From: Fasciolopsis buskii
Taxonomy: Eukaryota; Platyhelminthes; Trematoda; Plagiorchiida; Fasciolidae
Length of the DNA: 64,000 bases
Assembly: GCA_008360955.1 (NCBI GenBank)
Contig: LUCM01000151.1
Location: forward strand, 431,588 to 495,587
Reading direction: 5' to 3'
A model generated the notes under the pieces. That model was not told where the DNA came from. It made no database searches and was given only the letters and a program-made list of their open reading frames with translations. How positions within the stretch are numbered: position 1 is the first letter of the stretch; every line of letters begins with the position of its first letter. Positions 1 through 12,700 of this stretch are shown here, in pieces. Made by a program: the position numbers and the translations under genes.

Positions 1-3000
1 TCCCGATTTACTTATAATGAAGTTAAAATTCTTCGCCGGGGCTATCAATTATTAGCCATTTGTCCTTCGTACCACAAACTGAATTGTCCCTCAATCTATG
101 TGATCAGCACTTATGTGCATGTGAAAAATTTGCTCACGATTTTTTTTCAGATCCCACGCACCCTTAGAGGCAGCTCTCATATTTCTACATGGTCCGCTTT
201 GTTTCAAACCGTCTACAATCAATATCTATGGGAACTCCGTTGTCCGTTATTTAGCATGAAGTTTGACAAACCGTGTCCGGCTTTCAACCGAATTACTGAG
301 CAACCTGTCATAATGTGTTACAATTAATTCTGGATGAGTTCTTTATATTTTTCGCGAGACGACGAGTGTATTTTTTATTTATTTTTTCTTATTTTATTTT
401 TACTCTCATATTTTTGACTGAAATGCGACATTATTGATTGTACACAAAAGCCTATACAATACAATATAATACAAAACACCACGTAGGTCTTTTGCGAAGT
501 GAATGAAAGACTCACCCTTTCTCAAGGCAAGTTTTACAATCAAATTTGTCTGTAAAACGCACCTTGAGAAAGGCTATCCACGGAAGCCGAAAAGTTGACG
601 CAAAACATCTACCAACAACGCTGTGTTATTAACATTATATCATTCACAATAAAATTCAATACGTGGCGCATCGATTTTTCTATACCTTCGTTAGGTCATT
701 CGGTCCTAAAATTTCAAACCCCTTGCACCCATAGCGATCTGTAAAAAGGTAATAGATAAACAGACAGATCAGTGCGACGAGAGATTCTCGCACACAGCTT
801 CATTTTCCACTCAAATATGAACCATAGTTGATTGAAACACAACTAACAGCACGGAAATCAAATATGCGTTCCACGATTCAAGCGATCCGCTTATTGTCTC
901 CCACTGCTAACTTAAATTGCGACTCGTGAGTGGCCAATACATTTGCTTGAATTGAAGCAAACATCTTTAGACAGATTTTAACAGATTAGAGGGATAGGCA
1001 ATAAGACTGCATGTGTTGTCTTGGCAACAAGGAAAGACACTCCGTTTTCTCTTCAAAAGAACTTGAATGATCTGTCCTGATGGACTTGGACCCATTGGAT
1101 GTTAGCAGTCTGAGCTCTGTTTCGCTCAACACACAAGAAAAATTTGATCAGATCGACTTTTGCCTCATCGCCACCGACTAACTATCTATCAAAGTTTTGT
1201 TATTATATAGAGACATGAAAACTCCCATCACCACTTTCAACAAGCATTTCAGTAGATGATCTGCTTTCTTAATATGTGTCTCAACGACTTAGTGAGCTAA
1301 CCGATGGACATTAATTAGGATGTCAAGGTCAGGAAATCTGCTTCAAAGGCTTTGGAATTTAGTTTTTTGATTTTCTGCAACAAAGTCCCTGCGTTCGCGT
1401 GCCTGTTGGTTGCGCTCCTCGCTACTCAGTCGATTTGCGGGTGACCGATTAGGATCAGAAACACTAATTCTGAGGCTTTTCGTATACGTAATGAACACAA
1501 ATACTGCTACCGTAGTACAGTGCATTTGGTTCACTCGCATTTCATCACGTCTGTTCTCTCGCGAGTAGTCTGAACCAAATTGTTCGTAATCAGGAACGGC
1601 CTAGTCAAAATAATCAATCGAGAACATTGTTACATCACAATGCCGCAATAACTTGGCATAAATTTTTGGTGATTCAACTGGCTTTTTCGGCAGTACAAAT
1701 AACACAGGCCATAATAGTTCAGTTATAACTTTTAATAAGCTCGGGACCAGAAGCCTTAAAAGAGCGCCTTCTGGTCCTCGGCAAATGAACGTTAAACGAC
1801 TGTACAACGATGAGGGATATTCGGATACTTATGAGCCTGTAGCATAACCGGGTTGCATCCGGAGTTTTTTCTAGCTTTTCTACGCATGTTAAATAGCATC
1901 TTATTATGTTTGGGAAAACTTTCTTCAATGATGTGCATGAAATCATATTGCTGCTGCTACGTGCAATCAGATTTGTTGTATCGTCTTAGTCTTTTATCAG
2001 AAAGAACACTCGTGGTACATTAGATTATTTCACTGTTATCCCCGGTTGAAATGGTACTAGCGTAATTACTAGTACGAGGGTTGCTCGTTCTTGATTCCTG
2101 AAAAGGCAAGTTTTTACCAGTGCAGAGCAACAACACCCCGAAGGCACACCGGAAGTTACGCCTTGTAGAAACGACATGGTTTTTGATTTTTGTTTAACAC
2201 TCCAGGATCCATTTCATCCCGCGATCTTCAGTGTAGCGCTAATTGAAAATCATATGCACGAACAAGAAATGAACAGAATATCATTTACCCCGTAATTCTG
2301 AATGATTAGAACCTTTAACGGACAGTTTCAGATACGCGGAGATTTTTGTCCTGCAAGGTCATACTTCAACAACTTGGGTAACTGAATTTATTTATATAGA
2401 GGGTTATTAGTGCGCAGAATTTGTAATCCTGCGTATCCACTTGTGTTTCCTAACCATGATGGTCCCCTTATTTGACGGATTCCAATCTTTCACAACTGAA
2501 ATTGCTTCATTTTCCAATTTAAATGCTAATTTCTACTTGTATCGGAAGCAAAACTTGGACAGCATTTTGTACGGGTAAACTAAAAAACAGTTTGTATTTC
2601 TCTCAACCACTTCCAAGTTGTACTTACTGAGGATGAACTGCTGAGTCTGAAAGTTCGGGTCTACGCTTTTCACACATCTAAATAAGAATATGGACTTGTC
2701 ACCGAATCGAAATCGTTAAGTTGGTCTAAGGAGAATCTAATAACGTGAGCCCATCCTTATATCACCCTCTTCTAGTCCTCCAACAATGAGTTTCAGGCTG
2801 ATTACATTTTAACCAGTATCGACAAACATACAGAAAGAGAAAGAGGAAGAAACTGAACTATCTTATTTCACATTAGAAATAACGTACAATTCGCTGATCA
2901 TGTGCATCACCAGCACCAGATTACTGTAATGTCCCTCGTTTTCTCGTTTACTTGTATCATGGCATCAGCGGGTGGGAGTAGTTGTCACGTTTTAAACGCT

Positions 3001-6000
3001 TTGACATTGCAGTCTTGCAACTATTAGGTAGCCTGGGCTCAAGCGTGGGTAAATCGTATGGACAAAACGTTTTCGCGCGCATATATTCCACCTCCAACTA
3101 CCCGGTCGGGAAGGTTATCGATCGATTTTATTATATGGCTCACTTATATTAATCATGCGATAGAACATGTAATGGCTTAAATGTGATTGTCCTGTGGTTT
3201 GAAATCAAATGTCTAAAACAAGTTATTTTGGGATATTCGCCGCAGGATTTGCATAGCATCAACTGCAGCAAAATGTTTTATTTTTAGAAATTCGAGGCAG
3301 CTTTCCACGACCATTTACATAGAAATGGACACGTCGACCAAAGTCCACTTGATAAATACTAAATCATGCATTTAGCATCAAGTTACTATTAAGTGGATCT
3401 GTTCTCGTATATTTCGTGGTGTGCACTGACTGTCAGTGCCTTTTACGTAAAACAGAGATCTCGTCAACACGATACTGAACTGTTGGCAAGGTGACAAATC
3501 TCTAGCCGATCAAAGATGTCAGTGCGACTATTCATTCCTTCTTCCTTACCCCGATACCAAGATCTGGAACACTTCCGTTCGGTAACATAAGCCCCTGAGA
3601 GTCTACAGCAAAATTGTCATGTATAGTTTGACGAATATCCTTGAGTAAAAACTGCCGAGTAACTTGCAAGCAAAAATAAGTTCAGTAGACAAATGAACCA
3701 CCCACTTTAGTAACAAGCATTGAGGCTTAGTCACCGGAGACGAAGAAAAGTGAATCTTGACTCGCAAGTCAGTATATCGAGAAATGTCAACCGAATGCGC
3801 ACTGAAAACCATAAAATCTTCCGCATAATGTAACATTTGCCCCAGTGCAATTAAGCAAAAATCTAAACAGATTCACAATCTGAGCTGAAGACAAACGTGC
3901 GAAGCATTTATTTGGGGTTCATCTGAAATGCAGGGGGGAAAATCAAAACTCTGCAAATGAAAATGTAATAAGATATTGTAAAATTACGAAAGAACTGAAA
4001 AAGCTATAGACAGAAATAATATCAATTAACCTAGGCAATTGCTGATTCGTTGAATTTGATATATATATATATATATATATATAGGTGCCACCGATTTTGA
4101 TGCATTTGGAAATTTTTAACGTTACTATGCTTAGGGCTCTACTGCTTGCTAGGTGTACGGAAACACCATCAAATACCATAAGAGTATTTACGGATTACTT
4201 TTCTTACACCCAGTAGTCGACTGTAATAAGGCAAACTAAATTTTGTGACCATGATTTTCTAGGTAAGCGCTTTCGAACATGAAAAATGAGATCCTAATGG
4301 GACTGGAAAATTTCATAAATATTTTTGAAATGATTTTAGGGTTTATCATGGGTTATAACAAACTCCTCTGATCAGAAGCTTTTATTTTATTGAACACTCT
4401 ACCCACGATCAAGCCTGTATTTCTATGCTGAAAATAATTATTTGCTAATAAGGATATTTGATGTTAACCGGAGTCTAATAACCGTGGCCAATCACGAACA
4501 GAACAATTTTCTTTTAGAAAGGATCTTGATTTACACCAAATGAGATCTAGCGTCAAGGTCACTAAAGCGCGCTGTATCAACCGTTTACGTGATTATCGTG
4601 AAAGTGAAGCAGTGGGTAAGAAACAATAGAGTATTTTGGTACTACAATGTAGGCGGTTAAGAACTGATGTCGAATCATCAGTCGATTTAAAATTTTATTC
4701 TCAAACTATTCAAACATTTTGAACTAACCAAGGTCAGAGTGTTCATCGTAGTAAACAAATAAACTATGCCAGAACCATTTTTCCATGGATGAAATCACTT
4801 ATATCCAAACGTGGTCACAAAGTTACCTACATCAATAATAAAACGTTAGGAAAGAAATTCTTTTCTGTAATCCTGTCTCAGATTATTACCGAAATTTCAT
4901 GCACTTCCTTCAAGATACAATTCAATGATACCTAAAGCCTCGAAGTTCTACCATGTGCGTGATGTGAATTAATCGCATAACAGAGCAGAGAATATTATTA
5001 TCTTGTGTGATAGTGTAAAATGCTGAGCGTTTCAGTCTAAGGACCCGTTAATTTTGTTGATGGATGGAAGATATGTGGTGACCTGCAAAACACAAAATGA
5101 ACATTTTTAGAAGGAATTTGTCCAACAACTTTGCCTCGCTTTCCTACTCCAAACCAAGTTTTCATTCTCAGATGAAAAATATTAAAATCTTCTTATCAAC
5201 CGATAAAAAGTAAATGGACCGCTGATGAGGGAAAATTTGTCATTATGATAGGTAGAATTTCTATTCATTTTAAGAAAGCAGCCAATATAAAACACAGTAA
5301 TACCTTCAAAAGAAGCTTTGTATTCCCCTCTACCAGAATTTAGGAAATATATTATCCCAAGCAGAGTAGTATGCATTCGGTCTGATGTTTTTCCAATAAA
5401 CGTGCAATCAAGTGGAGGATATGCTTCATATAATATTCCGCATCAGTCTGAATGTTGACCCTGCACAAAACGTGTTTCATGTTCAGGCTTGATAATTAAA
5501 GGAGTTACGTAAACATTGAATGCCAATTTGGAAATTCCAAAGCTTCCAGTATTGTGAAATGAAAGTGTTTTCGCCAGTGAGATGCTGGGTTCCACATTAA
5601 AATGACCAAGATATTTTCTGCCGTTATCTTATCCAGATGCCCAACAATAAAAGCCGCAAACTGCCGCGAATTAACCTCACTTTGTTCTTCTAGACGAGCT
5701 CATGATGTGTCATGGCGCGTGAGATATCGACAAAATTCCTAACTTACTTGCTCCCTAGATGACTACAAAGTAAATACCACCTATGTACCCCTTCAATATT
5801 ACGTACTACAAGTTCGAAACCAGTAGACATGTTAAGTGTTTCTAAGAGGGTCGGGTGTAAGTTGCGATAATGTTCATTAGTTTGGATAATAAACGGCTTA
5901 TCAGAAAATAAATACAGTGGGTATTAGTAGTGGTTTTCAGCATTACTATGGAGATTGTTTTTAATATTAGAGTGGCTTTCATTTCAGCTCATTGACACGG

Positions 6001-8923
6001 CCAGTGTTGTTTAATTACAACCAAGATCCAATAAGGAGTAAACTGGAATATAATTGTCAAGATACCACATATTTGGACGGAAACATTTTTCCTTCGTTTT
6101 AAAGTTTCATAATGTTTGGTGACTCGGTCATTCATCGACAGCGTGAATCGACCGCCAAGAAGAATTCGCCGTAAATTTAAGTGATCTAGAAAAACAAGCA
6201 TCCAGTTTTTTCGGCTGTTCTATATATTTTTTCATTAACTGTATCGCGAAGCATTTTGTGTTCCTTGTGTTCTTCCACAGCGAATATTTTGTCGTCGATA
6301 TTTCAGCATGCTGAATTTTTGGTGAGGAATTCCGAAGCAGTTTTATTACTTTTATGAAAAAATCCGTTCTGTGTTTTACTTTAGGAAGATTCATCCTCTA
6401 AATGGCAACACGATTAAAGCTTATTTCGGTCCAAAACATTGCAGGAGGCATACAATATCGTCAGCTCGCGTACGAGCTAACAATCTGACCACTGTCAGGC
6501 AGACCGTAACATCAAGACAAACTGCCATTACTGTATCCTTGTCGCTTTGTCACCGAAAAAACATCACTTCATGAAACAACATGAAAACAAAGTCCATCCG
6601 AAAGAGTTCCCGTTCCAGATTCACTTTGATGTTGGTCGAAACTTTCCTTTGTTGTTTATTGGCTATTGGTCAACTCAAAACGACATTGGAATTTATTTAC
6701 TTTTGCGATCCCTCGTTATTTTGGTTTGTTTTTTGGTTTGTTTGTCTAGGCCTACTCGGAACTGCAACACTAGATGAAGTATCGATTCCTAGTGAATTAC
6801 TTGGTTCACTGATTTAGTTATCTAGGATAACTCATGTGGTTGTTCTTTCCAACTGCATGTTGTTTGTACATTCCTGCAGTGGCAGCTTGGATTCTGTTGG
6901 TTGTTGGGAAAAAATAGTTCGTTCGATGGAATGAATTATCGCGTAGTTTTTTTGTTCGCATGTCGTTGTACCCAAAATCGTGCACACCCATCTAATCCTT
7001 AATACACTGTCAGCGGAAGTAAACCGATAGAGACCGGGCAAGTCACTACACGGCATCAGAATGTGACGTGATAATGGATTTTGACAGAGATAACGTTGGA
7101 CCTGTTGACGACTCAAGCGATTTTTAAATATGATAATTACATACCAGTTATTCTCTTATTAGTTGAATTCAAACCAGTGATATTTTAGTTCGAACAAAAG
7201 ATACTGTAAACCTGGATAGACACACAAAATTTACAGGCAAACATAAGCAGGTATTTTAACATTAGTTGATTTAATCTGATTTTCCAATGATTCTTCGTGC
7301 AGCATGAATGTTGTTCTCACAACTGAAAACCATGGCAACACATTACCTCTCTTCCTTTCTTGTTTGAGATTATTAACAGTGCTGGTACACCCCACCTTCA
7401 ATTGAGAGGTGAGCCCCGAGACGAACAATTGTGAGTCAAACGCCCTAGCTATCGTCTTTGCCGGGAGTTGGATTGGTTGGTACTGGAATTGCGTTCCACT
7501 TAGGGTAGAGTGAACATCTACTCGTGGTAATTCCTAAAGAGGATGAAACGGATGCACGGTACTCCCGTGAGTTCTTATAAGTGAGTTGGATATTGGTGCC
7601 GAATGGGTCGTTTGGAGATATCCTCAAGATCAGTTTAACATCGTGCTTCTGCTTATAGGCATGTTACCCAAATGCGCCGTTCATAATTGGCTTAGTAAGA
7701 CAGAAAATGAACAGTAACCATTAATTTGTGAGGCTGATGGACAATGCCGTTGAGATATTGCGCTATGAAACGAATTAGGGGTATAACATTGCTCAGTTGG
7801 AACGTTTTCCTGATTGATTCCTATTTTGCCTCATCCATGTTGACTGTTTCACTTGTCAAATATTCACTGCACTTCCTTCAATACCGACATTTTATAACAT
7901 GTCACTGTTTACCTCAATTTATTCCTTCCGTGTATTAAACAACTCTCTGGACACCTTTGCATCAGATGAAAGAATTCCTGAATTTGAACGTTGCAGAACT
8001 GAAGAAACCCCCGTTGAATCAAAGTAGACTGCTAGGCTTGGTGAATTTGTTCCCATGAAAATTAGCCACTTTCAACGTTCGTAAATGTTAAGGTTTATTT
8101 CCTAACTAGCTAACCACACTAAGCTGGGGTCGATTGCCTACCAGGCCAGCATTAACTGCCTCGTAATTGAAATGTGCACGGGGGAACAAAATTCTGCGGT
8201 TGACGCCTGTCCGATTTATTTTTAGTAAATCTGAACATTCATTTTCCTTCCCAGAAATTGTACGTATTATGTAGGCTGTACTGGCGTTTATTTGTTTTCT
8301 AGAATTCTAAGGAAAGGGTCGTTCTCTTCTCAGGATCCCAATTTTACAATAACTTTAACCTGCGTGGTAGGTATTGGCTTTGAGAAATGCCTTAGGTTTG
8401 AGATCTATCCCCTGCAGATTGCCTCGGTCCATTTTTGCGAGTTTCTTCTTGTCATTAATTTCCTATGAGAGTAAAGGCAATTTACAAAGTGACCAACTGT
8501 TAACAGACAGTCCGAACAATTGCTTGCAATTTTTACATCCAGCTGATTCAAATATATAGTAAAAGGTGGAGGTCGACTTAGATAAGTACGCTGTATGACT
8601 CTGATATTAGTAGGTAATATTGTATTCATTATGCGATAGATTTAGAATGCTTCACGAAGGGGCGCAATACTGAAATGTTTCTTCTAGGAAAGTAATTCAG
8701 GATTAGTGGAGCCAAATTCACGACCTCTCCGTTCGAACTCCGCGATGAGTATTGTTTGCGCTTTTTGCTCCATACTGGCCTTTGTAGTTTACGCAGCTTG
8801 GGCGAACAGTTCAGTGACAACTTCACTTGTGTGAATTATTGCCATTTCATTACAATTTTAGGGCAGACGTCCAAATATGGATTGGGGAATCCAATTACGC
8901 ACTACGCTTCTAAAAGCCGACGC
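1..8923. other. Non-coding sequence, no gene recognised
   Basis: AT-rich sequence with short ORFs of 60-95 codons on both strands, the number and size expected by chance at this base composition. Apart from the (TA)n run near 4.06 kb I see no repeat, RNA gene or exon with convincing splice sites. Confidence 0.6.
4059..4083. repeat. (TA)n microsatellite
   Basis: Twelve and a half perfect AT units in otherwise featureless sequence. Confidence 0.97.
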
Positions 8924-8992
8924 CACAAGCTGGAATCGAACCGGAGACGTTTCGCTTGCCTGAAAAATGCTCTTCCTCTAAGCTACCGTGGA
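8924..8992 (-). repeat. tRNA-like sequence, probable tRNA-derived SINE head or tRNA pseudogene
   Basis: The minus strand has a perfect B box, GGTTCGATTCC, at 8942-8932 and an A box, TAGCTTAGAGG, at 8985-8975, with tRNA-like spacing. The D stem pairs (GCTT with GAGC) but the anticodon stem is largely unpaired and the residue at the position of T33 is A. A functional tRNA is therefore unlikely. It fits the pol III promoter of a SINE or a tRNA pseudogene. The downstream SINE body was not delimited. Confidence 0.6.
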
Positions 8993-9692
8993 AGCGGATC
9001 CCGGGAGCAAATTACATTAAGTACTGGGTGATTCGCTATTCTGATGGCAGATTCAGTCACTACCCTAGACTCTTCTGCTTATTTCCAAGCGGGGTTTCCA
9101 TTTCATACAACTTTTGGCTCCTCCTGACACCCAAAATAAACGCTGACCAAACATCCAAATTTCAGGCCACAAAATGATTTTAGAAAATTCATTCTGCGCA
9201 GATAGAAAACGCAATGGTTAGAGTATTAGTGTTCTGCGAGTTATCTTCCTTACCTCACTGTAATAAGCTTTCCTTAACTTATTCCTGCTAGGTATTTTCG
9301 AGTAACGAACACCATTTTAGATGAATGCATTTTCCCTACTGGTCATAGCCCCCAAATAGCTCCGTCGAAAGCTGAAATTCCTCTGAGGCGTTTAAATCTG
9401 GAGAGTGGGCTATGCGGTAGCGGTGTTCTAACTGCATGTAAGAAAAACTAAGTGATAAATATTGATCTGCCGGAAAAAGCCAAATTATTTCCAGAATTTT
9501 GCCGAATGCACAAAATTGCGTTGTACAAAAGTTCACCATTTTTCTGCGGATGCTCTTTCTAACTGCCTTATCTCCGTTTAAAATGATCATTTCATTAGTC
9601 TTTCTTTCATTTTTCACTTACCGAAAAATAAAGATTTACACTTCAAGAGGACATTGCAGCCATCAGAATGATGCGGAATCGGAAACTGGCCG

Positions 9693-9768
9693 ACGGTTGG
9701 AGGCGACGGACCTACGATCTCCCGACCTGCGGCCACAATTTTAACCGTTTAGCCAATATCCTTGGTGC
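9693..9768 (-). repeat. Degenerate tRNA-like sequence (possible SINE head)
   Basis: On the minus strand TTGGCTAAACGGTTAAA resembles an A box and D arm. GTCGGGAGATCGTAGGTCCG resembles the variable arm and T arm of a tRNA-derived SINE. The B box is imperfect. Confidence 0.4.
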
Positions 9769-12700
9769 ATAAAAGGATGAGGATACATCCGACTTCTTTT
9801 CCACTTGATATACGATACACGATCCATTTCATCCGACCGAATCTATTCGGAAGCCTTTCAACCACTTTCGCCATTTTGTACAGGAAAAAATTTCATTCAG
9901 AATTTGGCAACTTTCAAGTCAAGTAACTGATTTGCGCAACTCAAGTTTCAGACAATGCGTTTTATCAAGATTGATATGGCAGTTTCCAAAAAATAATCAA
10001 ATAAACATGGACTGTCTGAAATTAATGGTTATTTCAGGTTCAAGTACTCTGAAATTGTGAAATTGTGGACTTTTGGTCTAACCAAATTCATTTAGGGAGT
10101 TTGCGGCCGAACGGTCGGGTGCACACGAGTATGCATGATGAACCACCTGGCAAGCGTTCCCAGCAGATTATGTTTTCACCCAAGGCTTGGTGAGTAGATT
10201 GACTTTATACGCGCTAATCATTTCCGAAGCATATTTTCAAGGAATTCTAATGGCTGTCTGGTGTTTAGATTGGAACCGTTTCACAACCAGTCGAGATGGC
10301 ATTGTCAGCCAGTCTGAGCGATCAGAACCCCCATGAGAACAAGCAATCCGCGCTTGGACCCATAAGACTTTTCAAACCCACTGTGAGATTTCTCCTTATA
10401 GTGTTCGAACATGAATTCACTGGATAAGCCAAAATGACCTAGAATTGGACATGGGCTCTTTGGACAAACTTTACCGAAAATGAGTGGATAAACGTAAGCA
10501 TCACTGTATGAAACAAAAGAGAAGCCAATGCTTTTGATAAGTTGAACATGAAGCCAGATTTTTAGATAATTATAGTTTATTTGTTCCGATAAGTTTGAGT
10601 TCCCCAGCAAAGCAATGCCGAGTTAAGCAAACGAGAGGAAAGTTTCCAACCATCTTTGCCGGTCAATAATGATTCGCAAAACTCAAAAAATTATTCACTT
10701 TTTCACAGTTAGAAAGGCAAAAAATGACCGTCGCACCCGTTGAGAATGGTATTTGTATAAGAACTAGTAAGTACTACTAGTAAATAGGTTGTGACAATTC
10801 AGGAGACTATATGTACCCTCTCAAATTTAGCTGATATTCAAGCTACGCATGTGACAATCTACAAATCTCCGTGACTGTTCATGCCCCAGCACGACTCAAT
10901 GCGCATCGTATACGTCATGTAGGTTGAGAATACGTCTACTCGTTATTCCATCAGTGCAATGACGCGCAAAATGTTTACTCAAATCTCATTTCCTTGTCCT
11001 AATCAGTCATGAACATTGTACGTAAAGCAGACAAATGTCAAAACCAGTAACCTAATACCATCAAATTGGTGAATCAAACCACGGTTTGCTACACTCCAAG
11101 ATGGCCACTCAGCATAAACCAATGCTGTCAGCCAGGTTATTAGTTACTTAGACAATCATTTTCTTCTAGATAGTTTGATTCAACAGTCCGGAACAATTAA
11201 CGGAGGGCAACAATAAAATTGAAGCGATCCACATTAAACGGTTAGCATCTGGCAGCTGCCAGTCAATAATCGGAGACGAAGAAGTCTGTAGAACTTGGAC
11301 GAAAACAGCCAAAAAAGAAATGAAGACAAAACAATCCGCAGGAAACATTAACGTTCTGAGCAACATGTCGATTGAAATAGAAAAAAGCGGGAACACATGC
11401 ATAACTTGTGAGAGATCTGAGGTTGTTCTCGTTTTATAAATCATGGTTGAATAAACTGTAAACGACACATCGAACTCGGGACTGTCAAATCTCTGGCGGA
11501 ATTCAAAATATAATACAAGCAAAGTAAACGTCTGTGGTTTTGAAGTGTTTTCGTTATCTGGCGATAACGGAAGTGGCAAATCAAATGAAGGTTTGAAAAT
11601 CGAAATTGGGGCGAAAGGAAATCCCATTTGTTTCGGATACTTGAAGCACATTGCAAATTAATGCAAAACCTTGTGTACCAGAGATCGAGAGTCTCATGCT
11701 TAACACATGAAAACTGGTGGCAGTGGAAAATAGTTGCAGCCCAATCCATTCGTTTAAACACAATCAATCGAGGTCATTTGAAACCTACCTAATGGGAAAA
11801 TCACAGGGTAACCTTTTTGGGAGAAGAAGAGGATGTTGGCTACGAAAAGAACAACTTTTCTCAGCCAATCTACCACTCATGCGTACAAAATGAAATGAAA
11901 AATGAAGCAAAGAGACAATGGCCGCATTCTATTGGCACCATATTTAAACTATCTTGGTTATCATCATTGTTATCTGGCTAATTATTTCTTCTCGAACATT
12001 TGTTTTGATCGCCATCCCATCGATCCAACATCCACCGATTTGTACTTCACGGATGAGAACGTCGTATTTACTGTGGATTTTGGTGACAAGTTATCTAAAA
12101 ATTTGATAAGATTTCTCCTACCGAGTAGTCATTTTTCACACAAATCTATTGCATAATTAGATATACATATATATATCTATGTGTGGGCATACAAATCAGT
12201 CTCTGAACTTTACATATAATGTACGATTTGCTTAAAATTCAATCTCTGTTATTTACTTTGAGATTTTTTGATAACTCCACGAACTCCGTAAAGCAACTTC
12301 ATTTTGGTAACATCATTTCACTTAGGATTCTAATTTGGTGCAAATTACCAAATACCAACATAATTTTTAAACACTATCCCCAGATGGTGCTTCGCCCATA
12401 TGATTGTCGTAAAACTCGAATACTCAGTTGTGCGCATCCAAAGTGTCCAGCGATAATGTTGTTCATCATCCTTGCAATTTGGTTGGTCTAGACAGAGACT
12501 GATCTCAAAAACCAACTGATTCTCCTCATAAATGGATTTGAGAACCTTTCTTCTGATTAGGAACATTGTATTCCATTTGTTAAGATCGCCGTTTGTGTCC
12601 AGCTTTCAGTTGCTTGCTTGAAACCTAATGCCCGAATCTTTTCATTAACTCGTTCAACGTATCGTTAAATGTGAACGACATTATAATCAAAGGTTATTAA

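Noticed and set aside
11166..11651. 161-codon minus-strand frame
   Set aside because: At this AT content one or so frame of this size is expected by chance in 64 kb. It has no recognisable motif, no convincing splice sites, and an overlapping frame on the same strand.
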